Source: DATAOG01 sp963840925
GTDB taxonomy: Bacteria > Pseudomonadota > Alphaproteobacteria > Geminicoccales > Geminicoccaceae
Length of the DNA stretch: 64,000 nucleotides
Reading direction: 5' to 3'
NCBI GenBank assembly: GCA_963840925.1
Contig: CAWJAY010000012.1
Location: forward strand, 1 to 64,000
Shown here: positions 9,019 through 17,788 of the stretch, in pieces
Position numbering within the stretch: the stretch's first letter is position 1
Layout: the number at the start of each line of letters is the position of its first letter
Notes under the pieces: model-generated
Told to the model about the DNA's origin: nothing
What the model saw: only the letters and a program-made list of their open reading frames with translations
Databases searched by the model: none
Translations under genes and position numbers: made by a program

Positions 9019-10115
9019 TCGCGCCACCGCCGCCGGTCCGCCGGCCCCGGGACGGCGCTGGCCTGCGCGGCCTCGGTCGCGTGCTCGGCCTCGGCCTGCT
9101 CGGGCTCGCCGGCTGCAGCAGCCTCGGGCCGGCCACGATCCGGCGCGACCGGGTCGACTTCGCCGAGGCGATCGTCGATGCGACCAAGCGCGAGACGCTG
9201 CTCAACATCGTCAAGCTGCGCTACGCCGACACGCCGAGCCTGGTCTCGGTCAGCCAGCTGGTCGCGGGCTACAGCGTCTCCGGCACGCTGAGCCTCGGCA
9301 GCCAGTTCCGCGAGCGGACCTTCGATTTCGCGGACGCCGTCAATGTCGGCGTCGGCGGCACGTTCAGCGAGAACCCGACCGTGACCTACACCCCGGTCGC
9401 GGGCGAGGATTTCGCCCGCACGATGCTGACCCCGATCCCGCCCTCTGAGCTGTTCGCGATGGTCGCGGCCGGGGCACCGCCCGACGTCATCGGGCTCGCC
9501 GTCCAGGCGATCAACGGCCTGCGCAACTGGTCGACCGGCGCCCCGGGTGCGACCCCGGCCGACCCGGCGTTCATCGAGGTGATCGATCTTCTGACCACGC
9601 TGCGGCGCGACGGCGTGATCGGCTTCGCGTTCGGAACTCAGGACGGCACCCGCCACGCCGATCTGTTGATCGACGCGCCGGCGGGGGCGCCGCTGTCGGC
9701 GCGCGCCGAGCGCCTGCTCGAGCTGTTGGGCCTCCAGCCGGGCAAGCGCAGCTTTCGCATCCGGTTCGGGTTCGGCGCCGGCGGCGACCAGATCAAGGTC
9801 TACTCGCGCTCGCTGTTCGAGGTCCTGAACAGCCTGGCCGGGCGCATCGAGGTGCCGGACGACGACGTCGCCGCCGGGCGAACCTATCCAACCGCCCCGA
9901 CGCCGGCCTCGACGATCCCGATCGTGATCGTCAGGCACCAGTCCCTGGCGCCCGGCAGCGCGTTTGCCGCGGTCGAGTACCGCGACACCTGGTTTTGGGT
10001 CGACGATAGCGACTATGCCTCCAAGCGCGTGTTCACGGGCTTGATGCTGCTCCTCAACGTCGTCCAGAAGACCGGCCAACCGCAGCTGCCGGTGATCACG
10101 ATCCCGAGCGGCTGA
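9015..10115 (+). CDS. Outer-membrane-type lipoprotein of unknown function
   Basis: The GTG at 9015 overlaps the SDR stop (GTGA). It gives a 366-aa protein with a basic N-terminus, a Leu/Gly-rich core and the lipobox LGLAGC followed by SSLGP, so lipid attachment at that cysteine is expected. After the anchor the mature protein begins with RDRVDFAEAIVDATKRETLLNIVKLRYAD and then alternating beta-type segments. I recognise this opening from exported alphaproteobacterial proteins without an assigned function. The gene belongs to the SelA-like/SDR operon by overlap, which does not make its role clear. Confidence 0.8.
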   Translation: MIAPPPPVRRPRDGAGLRGLGRVLGLGLLGLAGCSSLGPATIRRDRVDFAEAIVDATKRETLLNIVKLRYADTPSLVSVSQLVAGYSVSGTLSLGSQFRERTFDFADAVNVGVGGTFSENPTVTYTPVAGEDFARTMLTPIPPSELFAMVAAGAPPDVIGLAVQAINGLRNWSTGAPGATPADPAFIEVIDLLTTLRRDGVIGFAFGTQDGTRHADLLIDAPAGAPLSARAERLLELLGLQPGKRSFRIRFGFGAGGDQIKVYSRSLFEVLNSLAGRIEVPDDDVAAGRTYPTAPTPASTIPIVIVRHQSLAPGSAFAAVEYRDTWFWVDDSDYASKRVFTGLMLLLNVVQKTGQPQLPVITIPSG

Positions 10116-10261
10116 CCGCCGGCACGCACGCTGGTGCGCGCCTCGGGGCCGGGTGGGCCGGGCGGAGTTGAGAGCTGGCAGACTGAAGCCACCCACGTGA
10201 CCGCCAGCCCATCGGTCTGACGTTGGCCGCGGCCGTGTGATAGGGTCCTCCAGCGGCCGCC

Positions 10262-10762
10262 ATGCGAGCTACGATGATGGCCAAGACGCTCGTTCGCCTG
10301 AGCCTTTACGACGAGGACTTTCTCGCCTGGACCGAGCAGCAGGCGGCGTTGGTGCGCGCCGGCCGCCTGGACCAGCTCGACCTCGTGAACCTCGCCGAGG
10401 AGCTCGACACGATGGGCCGCAGCGAATGGGGCGAGCTCGAGAACCGGCTCGAGGTGCTGTTGATGCACATGTTGAAGTGGGACTACCAAGCGGCCCGGCG
10501 ATCGCGCAGTTGGCTCGGCACGATGCGCGAGCAGCGCAACGCGCTCCGCCGCCTGCTGCGGCGCAGCCCGAGCCTCAAGCGCGATTTGGCGGGGACGATT
10601 GCAGAGGTCTATCCGGATGCTCTCGGCCGGGCGAGCGATGAGACGGGCCTCGATCCGTCGACGTTTCCAGAGCAGCTGCCGTACAGCGTCGCGCAACTGC
10701 TCGATCCGGAGGCCGAGCCGTCGGTGCCGCCGCCGGCAAAGCGCCGTGGCCGCCGGCGCTGA
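10262..10762 (+). CDS. DUF29 family protein
   Basis: The 166-aa protein matches the DUF29 pattern: LYDEDFLAWTEQQAALVRAGRLDQLDLVNLAEELDTMG, a run ending HMLKWDYQ, and a YPDALGRASDETGL-type C-terminal helix. DUF29 proteins are small helical proteins, common in cyanobacteria and alphaproteobacteria, with no established function. Internal ATGs at 10274 and 10277 (MMAKTLVRLSLYDEDF) are plausible alternative starts, since no ribosome-binding site decides between them. The gene stands alone between the lipoprotein operon and the convergent permease gene, three bases from the latter's stop. Confidence 0.88.
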   Translation: MRATMMAKTLVRLSLYDEDFLAWTEQQAALVRAGRLDQLDLVNLAEELDTMGRSEWGELENRLEVLLMHMLKWDYQAARRSRSWLGTMREQRNALRRLLRRSPSLKRDLAGTIAEVYPDALGRASDETGLDPSTFPEQLPYSVAQLLDPEAEPSVPPPAKRRGRRR

Positions 10763-10765
10763 CGG

Positions 10766-12220
10766 TTACAGCGGCCGCTGGCGGAAGGCGTCGTTGGCCA
10801 GCCGCACCGGCTGGCCGAGCAGACCCTGCGGGCGCCAGACCAGGATCGCCGCAAGCAGACCGAACACCGCCACGTCCTTGTACGCGATGCTGAGATAACC
10901 GGCCCAGAAGGTCTCGAGCGCGCCGATCAGGAGGCCGCCCAGCATCGCCCCCGGCACCGAGCCAATGCCGCCCAGAAGTGCTGCGGTCAGGGCCTTGAAC
11001 CCGAGCAGAAAGCCGTCGTAGAAGCGCACCCCGCCGTAGCGCAGCAGCACGACGAAGCCCGCGATCGCGGCGTAGGCGGCGCCCAGGGAGAACGTGAGCG
11101 CCACGACGCGCTCGACGTTGACGCCGCAGAACGCCGCCATCTCGACGTCGTCGGCGCAGGCGCGCGCCTGGCGGCCGAACCGGCTGCGCGCCATCAGCAG
11201 CCAAAGCCCGGCGTAGAGCCCGCCGGTGAGGCCGACGATCAACAGTTGCGAGGTGCTGATCGTGACCGCGAACGTCGGGCTGGCGAGCAGCGTGTGCGCC
11301 TCGGAGAACACCGGCTGGATCCAGCGGTCGGCCGCACCCTGGGTCAGCCGCAGGTACTCCTGGAGGAAGATCGCCAGCCCGACGGTCGCTATCAGCGGCG
11401 CCTGGGAGGGGGTCGCGCGCAGCGGCCGGAACACCAGCCGCTCGGTCGCCAGCCCATGGACCCCGCCGACCACGGCGACCACCAGCAGCACCAGCAGCAG
11501 AGCCAGCGGCAGCGTCCCGGCGCCGAGGAGCGCCAGCACCGCGACGCCGATGAAGGCGGCATAGGCGCCGACCATCGCGATCTCGCCGAACGCCAGATTG
11601 ATCCGGCCGACGATCCCATAGACCAGCGAATAGCCGATCGCGAGCAGGCCGTAGAGGCAGCCCACGCTGAGCGCGCTGGCGCCGAGCTGGGAACCATAGA
11701 GCAGGCCGTGCCAGGGCCCGGCCGGGCCTGGCCGGGCGGCCGCCGCCTCGGTCTCGTAGAGGCCAAGCCAGAACTGGCGGAGCAGGTAGACCTGGACCTC
11801 GGACAGCTCGCCCGCCCGGTCGCTCGCGACCCCGATCAGCCGCAGGCGGTCGCGCTCGAAGCCGGCGCCGCCGAAGCGGCAGGCGAGCCAGCGCGCCGGC
11901 TCGCTCCCGCCGGGCTCGGCGATCCGGTAGCGCACGACCACGCCGTGCTCCGCGCTCCGGTCGGGCTCGCTGCCGAGGATCTCGATCGGCGCGCCGCTGC
12001 CTTCGATGCCCGGGATCACGCGCTCGCACAGCCGGGCCTGCTCGACATCGAGCCCGGTGCAGCCGGCCAGCGCCAGCAGGGCAAGACCGAGCGCGCGCCA
12101 GCAACGCGCGCCCGGGGTCGGGCCGGAACGCGCCGGGGTCCCGGCCGATCCGCGCGCCTGGCGCTCAGTGACGGGCCCGGCCCGGCCGACCAGACGCCCA
12201 AGACGAGCGGCTCGGATCAT
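10766..12220 (-). CDS. LivH-type ABC permease with N-terminal lipoprotein-like domain
   Basis: Residues from about 180 to the end form a branched-chain amino acid (HAAT) permease. They include GLLAIGYSLVYGIVGRINLAFGEIAMVGAY, about eight hydrophobic segments, and the LivH/UrtB EAA-like loop AALLGGIGSVPGAMLGGLLIGALE. Upstream is an unusual extension: an Arg-rich start, a hydrophobic stretch ending in a lipobox-like LALAGC at about residue 54, and some 110 soluble residues carrying two more cysteines (ARLCERVIP, LACRFGG). Typical LivH is about 290 aa, against 484 here. No LivM, LivG, LivF or binding-protein gene is adjacent. I believe variants with this extension exist in related bacteria, but its role is unknown. 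Confidence 0.88.
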   Translation of the reverse strand: MIRAARLGRLVGRAGPVTERQARGSAGTPARSGPTPGARCWRALGLALLALAGCTGLDVEQARLCERVIPGIEGSGAPIEILGSEPDRSAEHGVVVRYRIAEPGGSEPARWLACRFGGAGFERDRLRLIGVASDRAGELSEVQVYLLRQFWLGLYETEAAAARPGPAGPWHGLLYGSQLGASALSVGCLYGLLAIGYSLVYGIVGRINLAFGEIAMVGAYAAFIGVAVLALLGAGTLPLALLLVLLVVAVVGGVHGLATERLVFRPLRATPSQAPLIATVGLAIFLQEYLRLTQGAADRWIQPVFSEAHTLLASPTFAVTISTSQLLIVGLTGGLYAGLWLLMARSRFGRQARACADDVEMAAFCGVNVERVVALTFSLGAAYAAIAGFVVLLRYGGVRFYDGFLLGFKALTAALLGGIGSVPGAMLGGLLIGALETFWAGYLSIAYKDVAVFGLLAAILVWRPQGLLGQPVRLANDAFRQRPL

Positions 12221-12279
12221 GGCGGCCCGGATCAGGTCCGGGCATGACCGGCATGGATCGTCCGCAGCCGTCCTGGCAC

Positions 12280-14103
12280 CTACGCGGCCTCGACCTCCGG
12301 CGGCGGCGTCGGCCGGGGCAGCTCGTCCGCGGTCAGCGTCTCCTTCTCGAGCAGCTTGCGCGCCAGCGCCTCGAGCTCGCTCCGGCGCTGGCGCAGGATC
12401 TCGAGCGCGCGCTGATAGGCGCGCTCGACCCGCTCGCGGACGGCGAGGTCGATCTCGCGCGCGGTGTCCTCGCTGAAGCGCCGGCCGCCGCCCTCGCTCG
12501 GCAGGCCGAGAAAGCTGCCGCGCTCGGTCTCGTAGGCGGCCTGGCCCAGCGTCGGGTCCATGCCGTAGCGGGTGACCATGCTGCGCGCGATGTCGGTGAC
12601 CCGGATCAGATCGTCGGCGGCACCGGTCGAGATCTCGCCGAACACCAACTCCTCCGCGGCCCGGCCGCCGAGCAGCACCGCCATCTTGTTCTCGAGCTCT
12701 TCGGTGGTCATCAGGAAGCGGTCCTCGGTCGGCCGCTGCATCGTGTAGCCGAGCGCGCCGACCCCGCGCGGGATGATCGAGACCTTGTGCACCGGATCGA
12801 CGCCGGGCAGCGTCAGCGCGACCAGGGCGTGGCCGAGCTCGTGGTAGGCGACGACCTTGCGCTCCTTGGGGATCAGCAGCCGGTTGCGCTTCTCGAGCCC
12901 GGCGACGATCCGCTCGATCGCCGCGGTGAAGTCGCCGAGCGTGACCGAGGTCGCGCGCCGCCTGGTCGCGAGCAGCGCCGCCTCGTTGACCAGGTTGGCG
13001 AGGTCGGCGCCGGTGAACCCCGGGGTCAGCGCCGCGACCTGCTCGAGGCTGACGTTCTGGTCGAGCTTGATCTTCTTGATGTGCACCTGGAGGATCTGGA
13101 GGCGGCCCTGCTTGTCCGGGCGATCGACCAGGATCTGCCGGTCGAAGCGCCCCGGGCGGAGCAGCGCCGGATCGAGGATCTCGGGCCGGTTGGTCGCCGC
13201 CAGCAGGATGATGCCCTGGCTCGGATCGAAGCCGTCGAGCTCGACCAGGAGCTGGTTCAGCGTCTGCTCCTTCTCGTCGTGGCCGCCGGCCATCGGGCCG
13301 ATGCCGCGCGCGCGGCCCATCGCGTCGAGCTCGTCGATGAAGATGATGCAGGGCGCCATCTTGCGCGCCTGCTCGAACAGATCGCGCACGCGCGCCGCGC
13401 CGACGCCGACGAACATCTCGACGAACTCGGAGCCCGAGATCGACAGGAACGTGACGCCGGCCTCGCCGGCGACCGCGCGCGCCAGCAGGGTCTTGCCGGT
13501 GCCGGGCGGGCCGATCAGCAGCACGCCGCGCGGCAGTCTGGCGCCGAGCACGCTGTATTTCTTCGGGTCCTTCAGGAAGTCGATGACCTCCTGGACCTCG
13601 GTCTTGGCCTCGTCGACGCCGGCGACGTCGGCGAGCGTGGTCTTGGTGTCCTTCTCGACGTAGATCTTGGCGCGGCTCTTGCCGATCGACATCAGGCCGC
13701 CGGCACCCATGCCGCCCATCGACATCCGGCGCAACAGGAAGATCCAGATCCCGAAGAAGATCAGCGCCGGCAAGACCCAGGACAACAGCGTGGTGAGGAA
13801 GTTCTGATCGCTGCCGCCCTGGAACTTGACGCCGTACTTTTGCAGCTCGGCGGCGAAGCCCGGCTCGACCCGGGTGGTCACGAACCGGCTCGGCTGACCG
13901 TCGGCCGCATCCTTCAGGTTGCCGGCGATCTTGCTCTCGGTGATCGTGAGGTCGCCGACCTTGCCGCTCTCGAGCAGGGAGCGGAACTCGCTGTAGGGCA
14001 GATACTCGGTCTGGCGCGCCTGCTCGAACACGGCCTGGAGGAGCAGGATCGCGAGGATCGCGATCATCACGTACCAGGCGTTGAAGCGACTCTTCTTGTC
14101 CAT
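12280..14103 (-). CDS. ftsH: ATP-dependent zinc metalloprotease FtsH
   Basis: This membrane-anchored AAA+ protease degrades unassembled membrane proteins and regulators. Domain order is canonical: an N-terminal helix (YVMIAILAILLLQAVF), a periplasmic domain of about 80 residues, a second helix (LLSWVLPALIFFGIWIFLL), and the AAA domain with Walker A GPPGTGKT near residue 200. Then come Walker B IIFIDELDAMG, the pore FVEMFVGVGA, and SRH GRFDRQILVDRPD. The M41 zinc site HELGH is near residue 423. The ATG (MDKKSRFNAWY) is preferred, although an in-frame GTG lies six codons upstream. The product is about 607 aa, slightly shorter than E. coli FtsH. Core cell-cycle or tRNA genes often found beside ftsH are absent here. 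Confidence 0.97.
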   Translation of the reverse strand: MDKKSRFNAWYVMIAILAILLLQAVFEQARQTEYLPYSEFRSLLESGKVGDLTITESKIAGNLKDAADGQPSRFVTTRVEPGFAAELQKYGVKFQGGSDQNFLTTLLSWVLPALIFFGIWIFLLRRMSMGGMGAGGLMSIGKSRAKIYVEKDTKTTLADVAGVDEAKTEVQEVIDFLKDPKKYSVLGARLPRGVLLIGPPGTGKTLLARAVAGEAGVTFLSISGSEFVEMFVGVGAARVRDLFEQARKMAPCIIFIDELDAMGRARGIGPMAGGHDEKEQTLNQLLVELDGFDPSQGIILLAATNRPEILDPALLRPGRFDRQILVDRPDKQGRLQILQVHIKKIKLDQNVSLEQVAALTPGFTGADLANLVNEAALLATRRRATSVTLGDFTAAIERIVAGLEKRNRLLIPKERKVVAYHELGHALVALTLPGVDPVHKVSIIPRGVGALGYTMQRPTEDRFLMTTEELENKMAVLLGGRAAEELVFGEISTGAADDLIRVTDIARSMVTRYGMDPTLGQAAYETERGSFLGLPSEGGGRRFSEDTAREIDLAVRERVERAYQRALEILRQRRSELEALARKLLEKETLTADELPRPTPPPEVEAA

Positions 14104-14157
14104 GTCCCGGCCCACGCGCACCCCGCCTGGAGGAGGTGTGTGCCCGGGCGGCCCGCG

Positions 14158-14478
14158 TCAACCCAGGGCGAAAGGCCCGGGCTTCAGGCGCGCCAGGGAT
14201 CGATCAGGTGGACGCCGCAACCCTCGAAATCGGCGACGTTGCGCGAACGGCAGGACACGGAAAGCGAGGTCGACCTCAAAGATCGCATCGGCCGCCGTAA
14301 CCAGCGCGTCGCGCCGCCGCCCGGCCGCCAGCAGCGCCAGACCGTAGAGGATCTCCGCCTGGGTGATCGCGGTCGTGAACAGACTGGTCCGCGGCTGCGC
14401 CTCGACCCAGATCTCGACCGTCCGGGCGGGTCGCAGTCGCATCAGTTCGGAGAGCACGTTGGTGTCGAGCACAATCAT
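14158..14478 (-). pseudogene. VapC/FitB-type PIN toxin, internally deleted
   Basis: The N-terminal half is a clean PIN domain (MIVLDTNVLSELMR with the first catalytic Asp, then TTAITQAEILYGLALL with the conserved Glu). After RVLPF the frame becomes Arg-rich nonsense. In another frame, immediately downstream, the normal FitB/VapC tail is legible: CRSRNVADFEGCGVHLIDPWRA, here quoted to 22 residues as NVADFEG...LIDPWRA, ending at 14184. The roughly 45 residues between, which would hold the remaining catalytic acids, are missing, so an out-of-frame deletion has occurred. The gene overlaps its antitoxin by four bases. The toxin should be inactive. Confidence 0.85.
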
Positions 14479-14741
14479 CGGGGGCGGCGGCGGCCGGCAG
14501 TAAACGCAGGAGGCTCACGGATCGAGTTGCGTTCCATGGCGGGCAGCTCGACGCCCCCCAACGGAGCCAGCCGGCGCCGGATCGCCGCGGCCAGATTGCC
14601 GCCAGGCCCAGGCTCTTCGCGGAGCGCCGTGCGCAGGATTTCCCTCGCTTCCTCCTCCATCGAGTGGTCGTGCCTGGCCGCGCGCAGCCGGAGGCGCGCT
14701 TTGATCGCCGGATCGAGATTTCTTATCGTGATGCTGGCCAA
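14475..14741 (-). CDS. FitA/VapB-type ribbon-helix-helix antitoxin
   Basis: The frame contains the FitA signature ASITIRNLDPAIKARLRLRAA followed by HDHSMEEEAREILRTAL, a ribbon-helix-helix DNA-binding domain of about 45 residues plus a toxin-binding tail. The longer frame upstream has unrelated composition. The family N-terminus fits a TTG start at 14741, with GGAG about ten bases upstream, giving 88 aa. It overlaps the start of the decayed VapC gene (ATGA). Such antitoxins normally repress their own operon. With its toxin truncated it may be a leftover, or it may still act as a repressor. Confidence 0.8.
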   Translation of the reverse strand: MASITIRNLDPAIKARLRLRAARHDHSMEEEAREILRTALREEPGPGGNLAAAIRRRLAPLGGVELPAMERNSIREPPAFTAGRRRPR

Positions 14742-14890
14742 GGGCCGCTGCTCCGCAATCAATGAGATCAACTTAATCAATGATCGCACATACGTCCAGA
14801 TTCCGTCGCGGTCTCGAGCCCGCCAGCCAAGGCCGGTTACCGCTCCTTCGTCATCGAGCGTCAACCGGTTGAACGGTCAGAAGCGCCAGT

Positions 14891-15282
14891 TTAGATCAAG
14901 CTCGAAGAAGTGAAAGTCGTTCGATTGGTAATCCCGTGAATGCAACCGGCGCTCGCCCCCGAGCGATCACAGCCAGCGCCCGCGCAGGCCTCGCAGCCAT
15001 CGAGGCAGCAGACGTGCAGCTGGCCACCCGGTGAGAACTCGCCGACCACGCTGTTCCGGTCGATCGGGTACCACTTGCCCTCGATCTGCACTGGATAGCC
15101 AAGCTCGCCGGCGGTGGTGCGGTGCCGGTACGGCGCGCAGTTCTTGCCGCCGCAGCAGCCAACGGCTCCTCGCCCTCGCGCTCGAGCTGCACGTCTTCGT
15201 ACCAGTCGTGGGCGCAGGCGGCGGCGGCCTGGAGCAGCGCCGGCGCGAACACGCAGGCGGTCCTGGCCCGCCGCCCGGTCAC
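14891..15282 (-). pseudogene. Small periplasmic Cys-rich protein, frameshifted
   Basis: A GTG at 15282 overlaps the stop of the GMC oxidoreductase gene (GTGA) and begins a signal-peptide-like sequence ending AAAACAHDWYEDVQLEREG. One frame over, starting near 15175, the sequence continues GCCGGKNCAPYRH, then GYPVQIEGKWYPIDRNSVVG and QLHVCCLDGCEACAG. Together these resemble a group of small exported proteins with an N-terminal H-x-WY followed by CC-x(3)-C and a C-terminal Cys cluster. A single-base shift at roughly 15160-15175 joins the halves. The assignment is by pattern only. Whether the shift is real or a sequencing error is undecided. Confidence 0.5.
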
Positions 15283-16889
15283 GGCGCCGCGGTCACCGGC
15301 CAAGGGGCGGCCAGCCGCTCTTTCAGATGAGAGGCCAGGCGGAGCGCCAGCGCCACGATCGTGAGCGTCGGGTTGGCGGCGCCGCAGGTGGGAAAGACCG
15401 AGCTGCCGGCGACGTAGAGATTGGCGATCCCGTGCACCCGCGAGGTCGGGTCGACCACGCCCTGGGCGGGGTCCAGGCTCATCCGGGTGGTGCCGATGTG
15501 GTGGTGGCCGCCCTCGAGATCCTGCGACCAGCCGTCGTCGCCCTCGGCCAGCCACTCGGCGATCTGCATGCGGCCGAGCCCGGTCCGGCCGAGCTCTTCG
15601 GCGATCGCCTGGTGGCCCGCGCGCAGCGAGCGCTTGTCCAGCTCGGTCAGCCGCCAGTCGAGCTCGATCCTGGGCAGGCCCAGCGCATCCACCTGATCGC
15701 CCAGGCGGACGCGGCTGTCCGGATTGGGCGCCGCCTCGGCGCTGCACCACATCCTAAAGCCGGCATGGGCGGGCTGGTAGCGGTGCAGCCCGAAGCGGCC
15801 GGCGAGCCCGGCCGCGGTGTCATCGAGGTCGATCAGCGCCTGCCAGAGATCGGCGCCCAAATGGTCGGGCCATTCGCCGCGGCCGGCAGCACTCCAGACC
15901 CGCCGGAAGGCGGCGAAGCCGGAATTGCCGATGTCGTCGACCGTGAACAGCGCGTCGAAATTCAACAGCTGCCCGGCCCGCTGGCGCTCCGGGCTCTGAT
16001 TGAGGCAGCCGACCACCTGGGTGCCCTGCCCGTGGCCGCCGCCCTGGCCGTAGGTGTAGAAGCTGAGCAGCGCCGGATCGGCGACCACCGCCCGGGCGCC
16101 GTTGAGGTGCGGATGCTCCATGAAGCAGCGCCCGACCATGTCGCGCTGGTTGCCCAGCCCGACCCTGACCTGGCGGTTGGCGGCCAGCAGCAGGCGCGGA
16201 TTCTCGAGACCGCCGCAGGCCAGCACATAGGCCCGCGCGCGCACCATCAGCCGTTTGCCCTCGAGGGTCCGGGCATGCAAAGCCAGGACCTCGGCGCCAT
16301 TCTCGCTGGCCTCGATCTCGACCAGGTTGGCGTGCAGCACGAGGTCCACGCTCGCCGCGCGCTCGAGGTCGGAGCGGTAGACCTCGCCGAACCGGGTCGG
16401 CGGGCTGTACTGCCAGAGCTGGCTCACGACCTTGGCCGGATCGAACGGCAGCACCGCCTGGCCGGGATCGAGCCAGGCTTGCGGGCGGTAGTCGTAGGCG
16501 CCGAGCTGACAGATCGCCTGCGCCTGGCGGTAATGGGGCTCGAGCTCGGCCCTGGTCAGCGGCCAGCCGGAGAGCGGGACCCAGGGCCGGGGCTCGAAGT
16601 CGAGCGGATCGAGCGGTCGGCAGCGCCCCGCCCAGTGGTTGGTCGAGCCGCCAAGGAAGCGCAGCCGGCAGATGTCCAGATCGAAGTAGGGCAGGCCGAC
16701 GTTCCTGCCCTGATAGAGGTCCTGGCTGGCCTGCTCGAACTCGAGCCCGCCGCTCTCGAGCAGGCAGACCTTGAGCCCGGCATCGGCCAGCGCGCGCGCC
16801 AGCGTGATCCCGGCGGCGCCGGCGCCGACGATGCCGAGATCGCACTCCAGCACGTGACCGTCGTCGAGCTCGCGCGCATCGCGCAGCAT
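15279..16889 (-). CDS. GMC-family FAD-dependent oxidoreductase
   Basis: The 536-aa protein starts with an FAD-binding Rossmann motif (GAGAAG, residues 22-27). It has the GMC signature LRFLGGSTNHWAGRCRPLDP near residue 80, an ACGGLENPRLLL segment, and the C-terminal HHHIGTTRMSLDP with the catalytic His region, then VAGSSVFPTCGAANPTLTI. It should oxidise an alcohol or sugar-type substrate. Close neighbours on the same strand are a cyclase-family hydrolase and a Baeyer-Villiger-type monooxygenase, suggesting a small catabolic group. No signal peptide is seen. A small Cys-rich exported protein overlaps its stop. The substrate cannot be told. Confidence 0.92.
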   Translation of the reverse strand: MLRDARELDDGHVLECDLGIVGAGAAGITLARALADAGLKVCLLESGGLEFEQASQDLYQGRNVGLPYFDLDICRLRFLGGSTNHWAGRCRPLDPLDFEPRPWVPLSGWPLTRAELEPHYRQAQAICQLGAYDYRPQAWLDPGQAVLPFDPAKVVSQLWQYSPPTRFGEVYRSDLERAASVDLVLHANLVEIEASENGAEVLALHARTLEGKRLMVRARAYVLACGGLENPRLLLAANRQVRVGLGNQRDMVGRCFMEHPHLNGARAVVADPALLSFYTYGQGGGHGQGTQVVGCLNQSPERQRAGQLLNFDALFTVDDIGNSGFAAFRRVWSAAGRGEWPDHLGADLWQALIDLDDTAAGLAGRFGLHRYQPAHAGFRMWCSAEAAPNPDSRVRLGDQVDALGLPRIELDWRLTELDKRSLRAGHQAIAEELGRTGLGRMQIAEWLAEGDDGWSQDLEGGHHHIGTTRMSLDPAQGVVDPTSRVHGIANLYVAGSSVFPTCGAANPTLTIVALALRLASHLKERLAAPWPVTAAP

Positions 16890-16975
16890 GGCAAGCTCTC
16901 GCGCTTCCGGCGGATGATCCCGCGACCGCGCCGATCCCTACACGCGCATCGGTTGATCTGCAAGCGCCGGCGCGC

Positions 16976-17758
16976 TCAGCCCGGCACCAGCGCCAGCACC
17001 CGCAACGGGCTGCCCGAGCCCCTCTCGATCTTGAGCGGCGGCGTGATCAGCAGCGCGCCGACCGGCGGCAACTGGTCGAGGTTGCACAAGGACGCGAGCC
17101 CGAGCTTGCCGGCGCCATGCATCAGCGTGTGCGCCGGGAACGCCGGCTCGAACGCGAACGCCTGGCCATGATCGGTGCCGACCGCCTCGACCCCCCAGCC
17201 GTTGACCTCGCGCTGCTCGACCAGAAACCGCACCGCGGCAGCACTCGGCCCCGGCACGTGCGGCCCGTCGTGCTGGAGGTTCAGGAAAGCCGCCGGGTCG
17301 GCCCGCTTCGACCAGTCGGTGCGCATCAGGACCCAGGCGCCCTCGGCAATCCGGCCATGCGCCGCCTCGAATGCCTCGATGTGCGCGGGCTCGAGCACGA
17401 AGCACTCGTCGGCGGCCGCCTCCTTCGTGCAGTCGATCACGCAGGCGGGCGCCACGAACCGCTGCACCGGCAAGGTATCGGTGTACCCGTCCGGGAAGTC
17501 CTTGCCGGTCACCCAGTGCGTCGGCGCATCGAAATGGGTCCCGGTGTGCTCGCCGCAGGCGAAATTGTTCCAGTACCAGCCGGGCCCGCGCTGATCGTAA
17601 TGGGAAATCTCCTCGATCCGGAACGGGCTGGACGGCGCGAACTCGGGCGGCAGCTGGATCACCGGGGTCGAGGGCCGCAGCGTCTGGCTGAGGTCCACGA
17701 CTTTGACTTTGCCGCTTGCCAGCGCGCCCGCGAGTTGCGCCAGGATGTCGTCGGTCAT
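16976..17758 (-). CDS. Cyclase-family (kynurenine formamidase-like) metal hydrolase
   Basis: This 260-residue protein has the cyclase-family signature HTGTHFDAPTHW at residues 71-82, which supplies the metal-binding His, His and Asp, and an N-terminal KVVDLSQTLRPSTPVI strand typical of the fold. Members hydrolyse amide or cyclic bonds, for example N-formylkynurenine or isatin. No kynurenine or tryptophan genes are nearby. The gene lies 30 bp downstream of the monooxygenase and upstream of the GMC oxidoreductase, so it probably acts in the same catabolic route. The formamidase name is only a family label. Confidence 0.9.
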   Translation of the reverse strand: MTDDILAQLAGALASGKVKVVDLSQTLRPSTPVIQLPPEFAPSSPFRIEEISHYDQRGPGWYWNNFACGEHTGTHFDAPTHWVTGKDFPDGYTDTLPVQRFVAPACVIDCTKEAAADECFVLEPAHIEAFEAAHGRIAEGAWVLMRTDWSKRADPAAFLNLQHDGPHVPGPSAAAVRFLVEQREVNGWGVEAVGTDHGQAFAFEPAFPAHTLMHGAGKLGLASLCNLDQLPPVGALLITPPLKIERGSGSPLRVLALVPG

Positions 17759-17788
17759 GCTATTGGCTCCCTCCGTTCGCAGCTCCGG

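Noticed and set aside
12244..14913. 889-codon plus-strand frame over ftsH and the toxin-antitoxin remnant
   Set aside because: It lies opposite ftsH, an unmistakable gene, and shows the Asp/Leu/Arg-rich look of antisense frames.
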